Shown: positions 55,025 to 63,281 of the stretch, piece by piece
How the letters are laid out: every line of letters begins with the position of its first letter
Numbering within the stretch: position 1 is the first letter of the stretch
From: Halomonas sp. CUBES01
GTDB lineage: Bacteria > Pseudomonadota > Gammaproteobacteria > Pseudomonadales > Halomonadaceae
Length of the DNA: 64,000 nucleotides
Direction of reading: 5' to 3'
Assembly: GCF_020991005.1 (NCBI RefSeq)
Contig: NZ_JAJLLW010000002.1
Span: 124,001 to 188,000 of the forward strand
Made by a program: the position numbers and the translations under genes
Notes under the pieces: generated by a model
Database searches by the model: none
What the model saw: only the letters and a program-made list of their open reading frames with translations
Told to the model about the DNA's origin: nothing

Positions 55025-57163
55025 ATGCACTTCAAGAAACGGGCGGTATGCTGGCCCACGCTGACACTCGCGAGCTTGGTGACGGTCAGTCATGCTTATG
55101 GGCAGGAGGCTTCCGCTATCGCGTCGCAAAACGCGGCCGATGATGCCGATTCGACCATGGTGGTCACCGCGACCCGCAGTCGTAGCGATGAGGGCGAGAC
55201 GCCCCAACGTGTGACCGTGATCGACCGTAAGCAGATCGAGCAGCAGATGGCGATTACCGATGACCCGGGCCAAGTGCTGAGTAACCTGATTCCGTCTTAT
55301 TCGCCCAGCCGCCAAAAGCTCTCCAACGCCGGGGAAACCTTTCGTGGCCGCGATGCGGCTTTCCTGATCGACGGGGTTCCACAATCCAACCCGCTGCGCG
55401 ACAGTTCGCGTGACAGCTACACGATTGATCTTTCCATGGTCGAGCGCATCGAGGTCATTCATGGGGCCAGCGCTGAGCATGGCCTGGGGGCCACTGGCGG
55501 GCTGATCAATTTTGTGACGCGTCGTGCCGAGGGTGGGGGTATCAGCCAGCATGCGGGTGTCCGCCTGACCACGGATGATGACTTCGAGTCCGACGGCTTC
55601 GGCCATAAACTGGACTACCGGATCAGCGGTCAGCATGAAGACTGGGATTTTGTGGCCGCCGCTACGCGCCAGGAGCGCGGCGCGTTTTACGATGGAAACG
55701 ACGCGCGTGTGGGCATTGCCTATCCAGGTGAGCTACAGAACGCTAAAAGCTATGATCTATTCGGTAAGCTGGGTTATTGGATAGACGATAACCAGAACCT
55801 CGAGCTGTCGCTTAACCACTTTGATCTAGAAGAAAGCAACGGCTATGTGCCAGTAGCGGGCGACCGTGATGAGGGCGTTCCCACTACGGCGCAGAGGGGC
55901 ACGCGAGATGGTGAGCCTGGTTTCAACGAGGTCACCACGGCGCGGTTGTCGTACTCACACGCCGATTGGCTGGGCAACGAAATAGACGCCCAAGTCTATC
56001 ATCAGCGCTTCCGGGCCCGTTTTGCCACCACGCCTTATTTCCCTTATCTGGACAGTGCCGGTAACACCCAGTACGACCAGACACGTAACGAGTCTGACAA
56101 GGTGGGCGCCAAGTTCACCGTTAATCGTGACGGGTTGTTGGACGACCGCCTCGGCCTCACTGCGGGGCTGGACATAGTACGCGATGAAACGCGTCAAATG
56201 CTGGTGGAAACCGGGCGCACCTACGTGCCGGAAAGCCAGTTCGATAATATCGCGCCGTTCCTGCAGGGTAAGTTTGAACTGGCCGAGCCGCTTACGCTTC
56301 ACGCTGGGGTTCGCCACGAGCACGCCGACCTGGAGGTGGATACCTACCAAAGCATCGACCGCAGCAATGTGACCCAGGACAATGTGACCGTGGAGGGCGG
56401 TAAGCCAAGCTTTGATGAGACGCTGTATAACGCTGGCTTAACCTATCAAGCCACCAAGTGGGCGCAGCTTTACGCCAACTACTCGGAAGGCTTTGGTATG
56501 CCGGATGTCGGCCGGGTGCTGCGCGGTATCAGCACGCCGGGGCAGAACGTCGATAACCTGTTACAGCTTCAGCCGATCGTCACCGACAACCGTGAAATCG
56601 GCGCCCGTTTTGATTGGAACCGCTACGGCCTGGAGTTGAGCTACTACGAGTCAAATTCCGACTTCGGCCAGCGCCTTACCGAGCAGAACGGCACCTGGGT
56701 GGGCAACCGCGAGAAGACCGAGATCCAGGGCGTTGAAATTACCGGCGATATGCAGGTGACGGACAATCACGACGTCTCGCTTTCGTATACCCATGCCCAA
56801 GGCGAGTCCGATCAGGATGGCGACGGCCGCGTGGATACCGACCTCACCGGCATCAACATCGCGCCGGATACGCTCAAGCTCGGCTGGAACGCTACCTGGA
56901 GTGATCGCCTCTCCAGCCGTTTGCAGAGCACTTACTACTTCGATCGCAGCGTCGATAATCCTGAACTCGATTTCGAAGGCTATGGGCTTGTCGACGTCTC
57001 GTTGGCGTATCGTCTGCCAGTTGGCAGGGTCTCCGTAGGTGTCGAAAACCTCACCGACGAAGATTATCTGACCTATTACTCCCAGTCGGCGCGGATCAGC
57101 GACGAGTACTACTTCACCGGCCGTGGGCGCACCTTCTCAGTGGGTTATCAACTGGATTTCTAG
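55025..57163 (+). CDS. TonB-dependent outer-membrane siderophore receptor (iron locus 2)
   Basis: A 712-residue receptor. The signal peptide is LTLASLVTVSHAYGQEA. The TonB-box region is DSTMVVTATRSRS. The plug has LSNLIPSYSPSRQKLSNAGE, AAFLIDGVPQSNPLRDSSRD and MVERIEVIHGASAEHGLGAT; this pattern reminds me of the IutA/RhtA/PvuA receptors for hydroxycarboxylate-type siderophores, but that is from memory. The barrel ends in FSVGYQLDF. A Fur-like site lies upstream and a terminator downstream. The permease operon converges on it from the right. Confidence 0.93.
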   Translation: MHFKKRAVCWPTLTLASLVTVSHAYGQEASAIASQNAADDADSTMVVTATRSRSDEGETPQRVTVIDRKQIEQQMAITDDPGQVLSNLIPSYSPSRQKLSNAGETFRGRDAAFLIDGVPQSNPLRDSSRDSYTIDLSMVERIEVIHGASAEHGLGATGGLINFVTRRAEGGGISQHAGVRLTTDDDFESDGFGHKLDYRISGQHEDWDFVAAATRQERGAFYDGNDARVGIAYPGELQNAKSYDLFGKLGYWIDDNQNLELSLNHFDLEESNGYVPVAGDRDEGVPTTAQRGTRDGEPGFNEVTTARLSYSHADWLGNEIDAQVYHQRFRARFATTPYFPYLDSAGNTQYDQTRNESDKVGAKFTVNRDGLLDDRLGLTAGLDIVRDETRQMLVETGRTYVPESQFDNIAPFLQGKFELAEPLTLHAGVRHEHADLEVDTYQSIDRSNVTQDNVTVEGGKPSFDETLYNAGLTYQATKWAQLYANYSEGFGMPDVGRVLRGISTPGQNVDNLLQLQPIVTDNREIGARFDWNRYGLELSYYESNSDFGQRLTEQNGTWVGNREKTEIQGVEITGDMQVTDNHDVSLSYTHAQGESDQDGDGRVDTDLTGINIAPDTLKLGWNATWSDRLSSRLQSTYYFDRSVDNPELDFEGYGLVDVSLAYRLPVGRVSVGVENLTDEDYLTYYSQSARISDEYYFTGRGRTFSVGYQLDF

Positions 57164-57194
57164 GCAGTTCAGCTTAGCTAGCTCGCTCGCTTGA

Positions 57195-57223
57195 GGGCGG
57201 CCCTGACGGGGCCGCCTTTTTTT
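57195..57223 (+). terminator. Terminator after TonB receptor 2
   Basis: Stem GGCGGCCC / GGGCCGCC with TGACG loop, followed by seven T. The convergent permease gene ends at 57238. Confidence 0.93.
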
Positions 57224-57237
57224 GATGGATGGAGGCA

Positions 57238-58284
57238 TCAATCACGGCGATGACGCGTTCTATACAGTAAATAAACAAAACAGGGCGCACCGATGCCGGA
57301 AACAAAGATGCCTGCGGGTAGATCTCTGGGCAAAAACGCGACCCGACCCAGCAGGTCGGCATAAAGTACGATCAGTGCGCCAATCAGTGCGGAGGCAGGC
57401 GCCAGCCTTGCAAACTGGCGTCCCACCAGCTTGGCGGCCATGTGCGGCGCCATCAGTCCGACAAAACTCAGACCGCCGGCAAAGGCCACCGCCGCGCCGG
57501 CCAGCGCCACGCTGCAGGCCAGCAGCAACAGCCGGCTGCGCAATAGGTTTACCCCTAACCCCTGGGCCACCGCGTCGCCAAGTGCCAGGGTATCCAGATG
57601 CCGTGCGTGGCCCAGGCAGAGTGGAAGCGCCAGGACCAACCAGGGCAGCATGCCCACGACGTCGTGCCACTGGGCGGCATAAAGGCTGCCGGTCAGCCAC
57701 ACATAGGCGGTCATGGCGGCGCTATCATCGCTGATAACGATCAGTAACGTGGTCACCGCGCCCATCGCGGCGGAAAGGCCAATGCCTACCAGCACCATGC
57801 GGGTAGGGCTAACGCTGCCTTTCCAGGCGAACAAGAACACCAGCAAGGCTGCAAAAAGCGCGCCGCTGAGGGCGGCGAGGGGAAGCCAGCCAATGCTAAG
57901 TTGAGTGCTTAACAACGCCAGAAATATCACCGATGCCATGGCGGCACCGCTGGTGATACCGATCACATCCGGCGAAGCCAGCGGGTTGCGTACAATACCT
58001 TGCAGGATGGCACCGGCAACCGCCAGTGCCGACCCCACCAGCACCGCCAACAGAATACGGGGAAGGCGTAGCTCCCAGACAATAAAGGCGATGTCGCTTT
58101 CTGCCGGGGCGGCCAGCGCGTGCACGACCTGCCCGGGCGGTGTGGGGAAACTGCCAAGGCTGAGCGAAAGCCCGATACTGGCCATCAAGCAGATCGACAG
58201 CAGTCCCATGACCGTCCAGTGGCGTTCCAATGGGACTGTGTTCAGCCGATGCGCGAGGCGCGTTGAAAGCGGCAGAGAGGTCAT
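57238..58284 (-). CDS. FecCD-family iron-siderophore permease (iron locus 2, distal)
   Basis: A 348-residue permease from the ATG at 58284, which overlaps the stop of the upstream permease by 4 bases. The frame is open to 58659, but that part is only a shadow of the neighbour. Family blocks: VWELRLPRILLAVLVGSALA, AILQGIVRNPLASPDVIGI and GGLSFVGLMAPHMAAKLVG. Together with the next permease and the distant ATPase it forms the inner-membrane importer. Confidence 0.93.
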   Translation of the reverse strand: MTSLPLSTRLAHRLNTVPLERHWTVMGLLSICLMASIGLSLSLGSFPTPPGQVVHALAAPAESDIAFIVWELRLPRILLAVLVGSALAVAGAILQGIVRNPLASPDVIGITSGAAMASVIFLALLSTQLSIGWLPLAALSGALFAALLVFLFAWKGSVSPTRMVLVGIGLSAAMGAVTTLLIVISDDSAAMTAYVWLTGSLYAAQWHDVVGMLPWLVLALPLCLGHARHLDTLALGDAVAQGLGVNLLRSRLLLLACSVALAGAAVAFAGGLSFVGLMAPHMAAKLVGRQFARLAPASALIGALIVLYADLLGRVAFLPRDLPAGIFVSGIGAPCFVYLLYRTRHRRD

Positions 58285-59285
58285 GATGAAACCTGTTGTC
58301 GACGTGCCAGGTAGATAAACCATGGGGTGCCGATAAGCGCTGTGATCACGCCCACAGGCACCTCCTGGGGCGGCATGACAAAGCGTGACAGCACATCCGC
58401 CAGCAGCAAGAGGCTTGCGCCCATCAGAGCACTGGCTGGCAGCAGCCATCGATGGTCGACGCCAAACAGGCTGCGCGCCATGTGCGGCACGATGAGTCCG
58501 ATAAAGCCGATCATCCCTGCGAGCGCTACTGATGACCCTGCCAGCAAAATCACCGCCAGCCCGAGTAGCAGCTTGATCGTGCCCGCGCGCAACCCAAGCC
58601 CCGCTGCCATGTCGTCGCCCAGCATGAGCGCATTGGCGTGCTTGACCAGCAATCCGCACAGCACCAGGGCAATACCAAAAAGGGGCAGCAGGGGAACCAC
58701 CAGCGACAGTTCGCGCCCCGAGACGGAGCCTGCCAGCCAGTACAGCACGCTCTCGAAGCTCTGCTGATCAACGATCAGTAGCCCCTGGCTAAGCGATACA
58801 AACATGGCCGTGACGGCGACACCCGCGAGGACCACGCGAAGCGGGGCAAACTCGCCAAGCGGCCCGCGGCTGAGGGCGACGACCAGCAAAGCGGCCGCCA
58901 GCGCCCCGAATAGTGCCGCCCAGATGTAGTCGGCGGGGGAATGCAGCGGCAATAACGAAACGGCGACGACAACGAAAAACATGGCCCCCGCGTTGATACC
59001 CAACAGGCCCGGTGATGCCAGCGGGTTACGGGTCATGGTCTGCATCAGCGCGCCGGCTATCGCTAGGCTCGATCCTACCAGGGTGGCGATCACCGCACGG
59101 GGAAAGCGTTCGGTGCGCAGCACGATATGCGCCACCTGGGTTGGGTCGTAGTGGGCGAGCGACGCCAGCAGGGTCGCCCAGGAAATCTCGGTGGTGCCGA
59201 GCATCACGTTAGCCAGAAACGCACCCAGCGCGACCAGTACCGCCAGGGTCAATCCTGCGCCGTTGCGGGCTTGCTCGCTTAGCAT
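58281..59285 (-). CDS. FecCD-family iron-siderophore permease (iron locus 2, proximal)
   Basis: A 334-residue permease. Family blocks: VLRTERFPRAVIATLVGSSL, LMQTMTRNPLASPGLLGI and AGMIGFIGLIVPHMARSLFG. Its start overlaps the end of the binding protein by 7 bases and its stop overlaps the next permease by 4, so all three genes are coupled. Confidence 0.93.
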   Translation of the reverse strand: MLSEQARNGAGLTLAVLVALGAFLANVMLGTTEISWATLLASLAHYDPTQVAHIVLRTERFPRAVIATLVGSSLAIAGALMQTMTRNPLASPGLLGINAGAMFFVVVAVSLLPLHSPADYIWAALFGALAAALLVVALSRGPLGEFAPLRVVLAGVAVTAMFVSLSQGLLIVDQQSFESVLYWLAGSVSGRELSLVVPLLPLFGIALVLCGLLVKHANALMLGDDMAAGLGLRAGTIKLLLGLAVILLAGSSVALAGMIGFIGLIVPHMARSLFGVDHRWLLPASALMGASLLLLADVLSRFVMPPQEVPVGVITALIGTPWFIYLARRQQVSS

Positions 59286-60289
59286 TTATCAGACTCCATG
59301 CCGGCCGTAGAGCCTGAAGCGCATGCCATCGACTCGCCGTCTGCGGAGGGTTCCAGGCCATAATGCGCATAAAGGTCATCCAGCATGGCATTGGCGGCCA
59401 GAATGCCGCCGCCCATGATCCAGTTAACCGCATCGACTTCAAAAACGCGCCCGTTGGCGACCGCATCGAGCTGCTGCCATAAGGGATGCGAAGTCCAGCG
59501 TTGGTAATTCTGGCGGATGGCAGGGTCGTCCGGCTCCAGCAGGACAAAGATCACGTCGGCGTTGATGGCGGGAATATTCTCTTCGCTGGTCAGCTTTATT
59601 CCCCATCCCTGGTCGTCGAGGGAACTGGGTTGCTCAAACCCCAGCTCGTCGAGAATGGAGCCCGCAAACCCCGACGAGTAAATACGCACATGGTCGCTTT
59701 TAAAGCGCACAACGGCGGCTTTCTGGGGCCAGTGAGAGCCCGATGCGTGACGGATCTTGTCGCGGAAGTCCGCCACTCGCCGATCCCACCTTTCCAGCAA
59801 CGCGCGGGCGGTGGGTCGGCGGTCTGTCGCTTCAGCGATAAGCATAAGACTTGCTTTAAAATCATACACCTTGCCTGCCACCACCGTGGCCGCCGTCTTT
59901 TCCAGCAAGGGCATCACCCGCTGATGGCGAAAGCGCGTGGCCACAATCAGGTCAGGATCAAGCCAGGCGATCTTTTCCAGATTGGGCTGGGTTTCCAGTC
60001 CCACTTGTTCTACGTCGGCCAAGGGGGCGCGCAAGTAGTGATACATCGGCTTTTCCAGCCACGACTCCACAACGCCCACGGGTGTGATGCCCAGGGCGAC
60101 GGCGCTGTCCGTCGCCCCTTGATAAAGGGTGACGACACGCGGCGATGCGGTATCAAGCGTGCGCTGAGCATCCTGCGGTTGGGGGCGATGGCGTTCAGTG
60201 CTGTTGGTGGCTAACGTCACGGTGCTGAAAAGCATGAGAAACAGCAGCGCCAATGGCAACTTGGTGATAGGCAGAGGACGAGTCGTCAT
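59279..60289 (-). CDS. Iron-siderophore ABC transporter substrate-binding protein (iron locus 2)
   Basis: From the ATG at 60289, 6 bases after AGGAAG, it has 336 residues. The signal peptide is LPLALLFLMLFSTVTLA. The FecB-type fold shows SPRVVTLYQGATDSAVALG and EKIAWLDPDLIVATRF, matching the locus 1 protein (VVTLYEGALDASLAAG), so the two are paralogues. A charged linker (STERHRPQPQDAQRT) follows the signal peptide. It heads the three-gene operon behind a partial Fur-box match. Confidence 0.92.
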   Translation of the reverse strand: MTTRPLPITKLPLALLFLMLFSTVTLATNSTERHRPQPQDAQRTLDTASPRVVTLYQGATDSAVALGITPVGVVESWLEKPMYHYLRAPLADVEQVGLETQPNLEKIAWLDPDLIVATRFRHQRVMPLLEKTAATVVAGKVYDFKASLMLIAEATDRRPTARALLERWDRRVADFRDKIRHASGSHWPQKAAVVRFKSDHVRIYSSGFAGSILDELGFEQPSSLDDQGWGIKLTSEENIPAINADVIFVLLEPDDPAIRQNYQRWTSHPLWQQLDAVANGRVFEVDAVNWIMGGGILAANAMLDDLYAHYGLEPSADGESMACASGSTAGMESDKC

Positions 60290-60395
60290 GTCGGCTTCCT
60301 GGCGGACGCTGTCTTTAAGCAAAGGTGGCGGGAGACGGCGGGTATGTAAAACGCCAAACGAACGGTGGGCGATGATTACATGGCGTATTAACTAA

Positions 60396-60410
60396 TGCAA
60401 ATCGTTGTCA
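60396..60410. promoter_or_regulatory. Fur-box-like site upstream of the locus 2 binding protein
   Basis: TGCAAATCGTTGTCA agrees with the 7-1-7 consensus at 10 of 14 positions, about 107-121 bases ahead of the ATG at 60289. Weaker than the locus 1 boxes. Confidence 0.5.
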
Positions 60411-60510
60411 TTTGAGGTCTTCTGTGACGCCTGACTGGCTTTCCCGTGTTGGTGCGGTACCATGCTGCGCTGCGTTGGCTCTTCTTACCTAGGCTAAAGG
60501 CACTACTAGC

Positions 60511-61374
60511 ATGAGTATTTCTCCGTTTCAGGCGCTGGCCTGCCCGTTGGATGGCGAGCCGTTACAAGTGGACGGTCGCGTCTGGCGCTGTGCCGCCGGG
60601 CACAGCTTCGATGTTGCCAAGCAGGGCTACGTCAATCTTCTGCCCGTGCAGCAGAAACGCTCGGCGGATCCCGGCGATAGCAAGGCTATGGTGGCGGCGC
60701 GGCGGCGTTTTCTTGAGGCGGGTTATTATCAGCCGGTTGCCGACGCGGTCAGCTCGGCGGTTTTCAGCCATGCGCTGCAGGATGAAGGTGATACGCCGCT
60801 TGGCTGCCTGGATGCTGGCTGCGGTGAAGGCTATTACCTGCGCGGCCTGGCATCGGCGGTGCCCGAGGCGTCGTCGCTTGCGCTAATGGGGCTGGATATT
60901 TCCAAGTGGGCGATACAGGCTGCGGCCAAGCAGGACGATAAAGCATCGCCGCAAAGTCGCTGGGTGGTGGGCAGTAATGCCAATCTGCCGGTGACGAGTG
61001 GGGCGCTTGACCGCGTACTGTGCATGTTTGGCTTTCCGGTTCATCGAGAATTTGCCCGTGTGCTCAAGCCGGGCGGCTTGCTGATACAGGTCGAGGCCGG
61101 AGCGGATCATCTGCGTGAGCTGCGCGATATCATTTACCCGAGCTTGAAGCCTGAGCGTGACATGCCGCTTGAACAGCCTGAGGGCTTCAGGCACCTCGGC
61201 ACAGAGACCTTGCGCTATGCGTTGACGCTGGACGATGGGGAAGCCGTTGCGGATCTGCTGGCGATGACGCCGCATTTTTACCGGGCGTCCGCAGAGGGGC
61301 GTGAGGAAGCAGCGCAACTCAAGGCTATCACGGTAACGGTGGAGGTGCGTATCGTGCGGTGGGAGCGCGTCTAG
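60511..61374 (+). CDS. rlmA: 23S rRNA (guanine-N1) methyltransferase RlmA
   Basis: A 287-residue SAM methyltransferase that modifies a guanine of helix 35 in 23S rRNA (G745 in E. coli). An N-terminal zinc finger is seen as ACPLDGEPL and CAAGHSFDVAKQGYVNLL. The SAM motif is LDAGCGEGYY (about residues 100-109). The FGFPVHREFARVLKPGG block fits the family. The ribosome binding site is weak. A terminator follows. Confidence 0.93.
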   Translation: MSISPFQALACPLDGEPLQVDGRVWRCAAGHSFDVAKQGYVNLLPVQQKRSADPGDSKAMVAARRRFLEAGYYQPVADAVSSAVFSHALQDEGDTPLGCLDAGCGEGYYLRGLASAVPEASSLALMGLDISKWAIQAAAKQDDKASPQSRWVVGSNANLPVTSGALDRVLCMFGFPVHREFARVLKPGGLLIQVEAGADHLRELRDIIYPSLKPERDMPLEQPEGFRHLGTETLRYALTLDDGEAVADLLAMTPHFYRASAEGREEAAQLKAITVTVEVRIVRWERV

Positions 61375-61410
61375 GTGGCGTTGAACAAAATTTTGGGGGC
61401 CACAAACGCA

Positions 61411-61437
61411 ACAAGGCCCGCATGAGCGGGCCTTGTT
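61411..61437. terminator. Bidirectional terminator between rlmA and the cold shock gene
   Basis: Stem ACAAGGCCCGC / GCGGGCCTTGT with ATGA loop. The T run is short (TTATT), but the stem is strong and perfect. Confidence 0.85.
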
Positions 61438-61477
61438 ATTCGAACCCCGGAGGATTCGAGCAAACTGCTAACGGATG

Positions 61478-61684
61478 TTAGGAAGTTTGCTTGATGTTTG
61501 AAGCTTGAAGGCCTTTCTTGCCTTGGGTAACGTCAAAAGAGACGCTAGCGCCTTCTTGTAGGGATTTGAAGCCGTCGGCTTGAATCTCAGAGAAGTGGGC
61601 AAAGAGGTCGTCGCCGCCGTCAGAAGGAGCGATGAAACCGAAGCCTTTAGTGTCGTTAAACCATTTAACTGTGCCAGTTGCCAT
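61478..61684 (-). CDS. Cold shock-like protein (CspA family)
   Basis: A 68-residue nucleic-acid-binding protein from the ATG at 61684 ([20 protein letters not shown]); AAAGGA lies 9 bases upstream. RNP1 is KGFGFI and RNP2 LFAHF, where most Csp proteins have VFVHF. It binds single-stranded RNA or DNA as an RNA chaperone. A spacer of about 220 bases lies upstream; a long 5' leader is usual for csp genes, but I could not define its start. Confidence 0.95.
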   Translation of the reverse strand: MATGTVKWFNDTKGFGFIAPSDGGDDLFAHFSEIQADGFKSLQEGASVSFDVTQGKKGLQASNIKQTS

Positions 61685-61904
61685 GATGTAGATCCTTTCG
61701 CGCAAAAGCGCCTTAATTAAGTTCCTGGTATTACCCAGATTGAAGTAGCGGGTGAAACAAGGAATACAATGTCAGGCTGCCGAAATAGATCGTACACTTC
61801 TGAAACCATGCTGCTTGCTAACCACTGAGCACACAATGTCATGAATCGCCGGGTGTGTCAAAACCTTTCCGGTTATTTTTCTACAGGCCGCCGGATGGTC
61901 TCGG

Positions 61905-62120
61905 TTACTGCCAACCCATCTTCCATACGCTGTCATCTTTCAGGCGTTGCCAAGGGAGTATCGTTTCGCGATGGGAGTGAACGGCCTCAAGCACGACGTC
62001 CACGACATTGTCTTCTTCGTCGCGCAGTAATTGGGTGACGATGAAGTGTTTCTCTTTATTGCGCGGTGCCACGGCCGTCCACTTGCTGTGGTGCAACTTG
62101 CTGGGATTGATCGTATGCAT
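61905..62120 (-). CDS. TIGR02450-type tryptophan-containing small protein
   Basis: A 71-residue protein from the ATG at 62120, starting MHTINPSKLHHSKWTAVAPR. The open frame extends to 62297 but the upstream part is proline- and serine-rich and not conserved. The pattern KLHHSKWTAV, NKEKHF and LPWQRLKDDSVWKMGW matches my memory of the TIGR02450 family of unknown function. It stands alone, divergent from the deaminase. Confidence 0.85.
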   Translation of the reverse strand: MHTINPSKLHHSKWTAVAPRNKEKHFIVTQLLRDEEDNVVDVVLEAVHSHRETILPWQRLKDDSVWKMGWQ

Positions 62121-62309
62121 GGGGGCTCCGGTTCGAGGGAAATACCTGGGAGAAGTGTCAGGTGGAGATTGCTGGGTATCGCGCCGATTTTCAATGGGCG
62201 ATTCCCGATGCCTGATTGGATGCATGGCGTCGCTGGTTGGCGGGCGCACGACGCCATGGCTATGCCACAATAGAGGAATGCTGAAGCACCACCACAATCA
62301 GGAGGATAT

Positions 62310-62786
62310 ATGTTGGATGATCAGGAAACTGCCTACATCGCCCGCGCTGTAGCGTTGGCCGAAGAAGCCCTTGAAGCGGGAGACGAGCCCTTTGGTAGCG
62401 TGCTGGTGAGCGGTGACGGCGAGGTGCTGGCAGAGGATCGCAACCGGATTGCCGGTGGCGATTCCACCCAGCACCCCGAGTTTGCTCTGGCGCGTTGGGC
62501 GGCTCAGCATATGACGCCCGAGGCCCGGGCCAGGGCGACCGTCTATACGTCCGGCGAGCACTGCCCGATGTGCGCGGCGGCCCATGGTTGGGTAGGGCTT
62601 GGGCGGATTGTCTACGCCAGTTCGTCACAGCAGTTGAGCCACTGGCTTGCCGATCTGGGCGTGGCGCCGCCGCCGGTGGCCACCCTGCCCATTCAGCAAA
62701 TCGTGCCCGGCCTTCCCGTGGAGGGCCCGGTAGCCGGTTGGGACGACAAGGTGCATGCGCTGCACCAGCGTCTCCACGGGGCATGA
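62310..62786 (+). CDS. Nucleoside deaminase (CMP/dCMP deaminase fold, guanine/tRNA-deaminase-like)
   Basis: A 158-residue zinc enzyme. The ATG lies 4 bases after GGAGG. The zinc motif is split in the usual way: HPE (where most have HAE) and then SGEHCPMCAAA, the PCxxC-type element with H in place of P. EPFGSVLV fits the substrate side. The substrate (guanine, cytosine or another base) cannot be decided. A terminator-like hairpin follows. Confidence 0.9.
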   Translation: MLDDQETAYIARAVALAEEALEAGDEPFGSVLVSGDGEVLAEDRNRIAGGDSTQHPEFALARWAAQHMTPEARARATVYTSGEHCPMCAAAHGWVGLGRIVYASSSQQLSHWLADLGVAPPPVATLPIQQIVPGLPVEGPVAGWDDKVHALHQRLHGA

Positions 62787-62796
62787 GCGACGAGCA

Positions 62797-62828
62797 TAAA
62801 AAAACCGCCTGAGTGGGACTCAGGCGGT
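62797..62828 (-). terminator. Terminator after the YqaE gene
   Basis: Perfect stem ACCGCCTGAG / CTCAGGCGGT (62804-62828) with TGGGA loop. The A run on the left gives a T run on the minus strand, so it ends the yqaE-type transcript; it also lies just after the deaminase stop. Confidence 0.9.
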
Positions 62829-62848
62829 GTATCGCTTGCCATTGCCGG

Positions 62849-63022
62849 CTAGTGTTTCAGTATCACGTAGAACGCGTGAATGATGCCCGGTATAAAACCG
62901 AATAGCGTCAGGAGGATGTTCAGCCAGAAATGTCCTTTAAAACCGACCTCAAAGAATACGCCGAGGGGCGGTAAAATGATCGCAAATATCATCTTGATCG
63001 GATCAGTCGCGGTAAACGCCAT
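62849..63022 (-). CDS. YqaE/Pmp3-family small membrane protein
   Basis: A 57-residue protein from the ATG at 63022, 5 bases after AAAGGAGG. It has two hydrophobic helices (MIFAIILPPLGVFFEVGF and FWLNILLTLFGFIPGIIHA). The pattern ILPPLGVF ... LLTLFGFIPGIIHAFYVI is the Pmp3/YqaE signature. These proteins affect membrane potential and salt tolerance in several organisms. It is too short for many gene callers. Confidence 0.93.
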   Translation of the reverse strand: MAFTATDPIKMIFAIILPPLGVFFEVGFKGHFWLNILLTLFGFIPGIIHAFYVILKH

Positions 63023-63069
63023 GAAGCCTCCTTTGCTTTCAGGGTAGGGGTGCTAGTCACCATGTCGGA

Positions 63070-63127
63070 AAAACGGTAACGACCGTTTTAAAACGCCTTT
63101 AACGCTTGTGTTAACAACAGTGTTAAC
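63070..63127. repeat. Cluster of palindromes upstream of TonB receptor 3
   Basis: AAAACGGT (63070-63077) and ACCGTTTT (63082-63089) form a perfect 8-bp stem with AACG loop. About 20 bases further, two GTTAAC palindromes (63110-63115 and 63122-63127) are spaced 12 bases centre to centre. They may be operator sites or a weak terminator. Confidence 0.45.
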
Positions 63128-63281
63128 GGCAACGGCCATGCGGATACACCATCAATGTAGACACGCTCGGCGCTTTTCACGAGGCCGATGTGAATACCTG
63201 TGACGCGAGCCGCAGTAAAACGTTCCGTGTGCTGTACAATGCCTTTATTTAAGTATTATTTAATATATTGGGAGGGACTCC

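Noticed and set aside
58285-58659. 125-residue N-terminal extension of the distal locus 2 permease
   Set aside because: It is the shadow of the upstream permease in another frame; the ATG at 58284 overlaps that gene's stop in the usual way.
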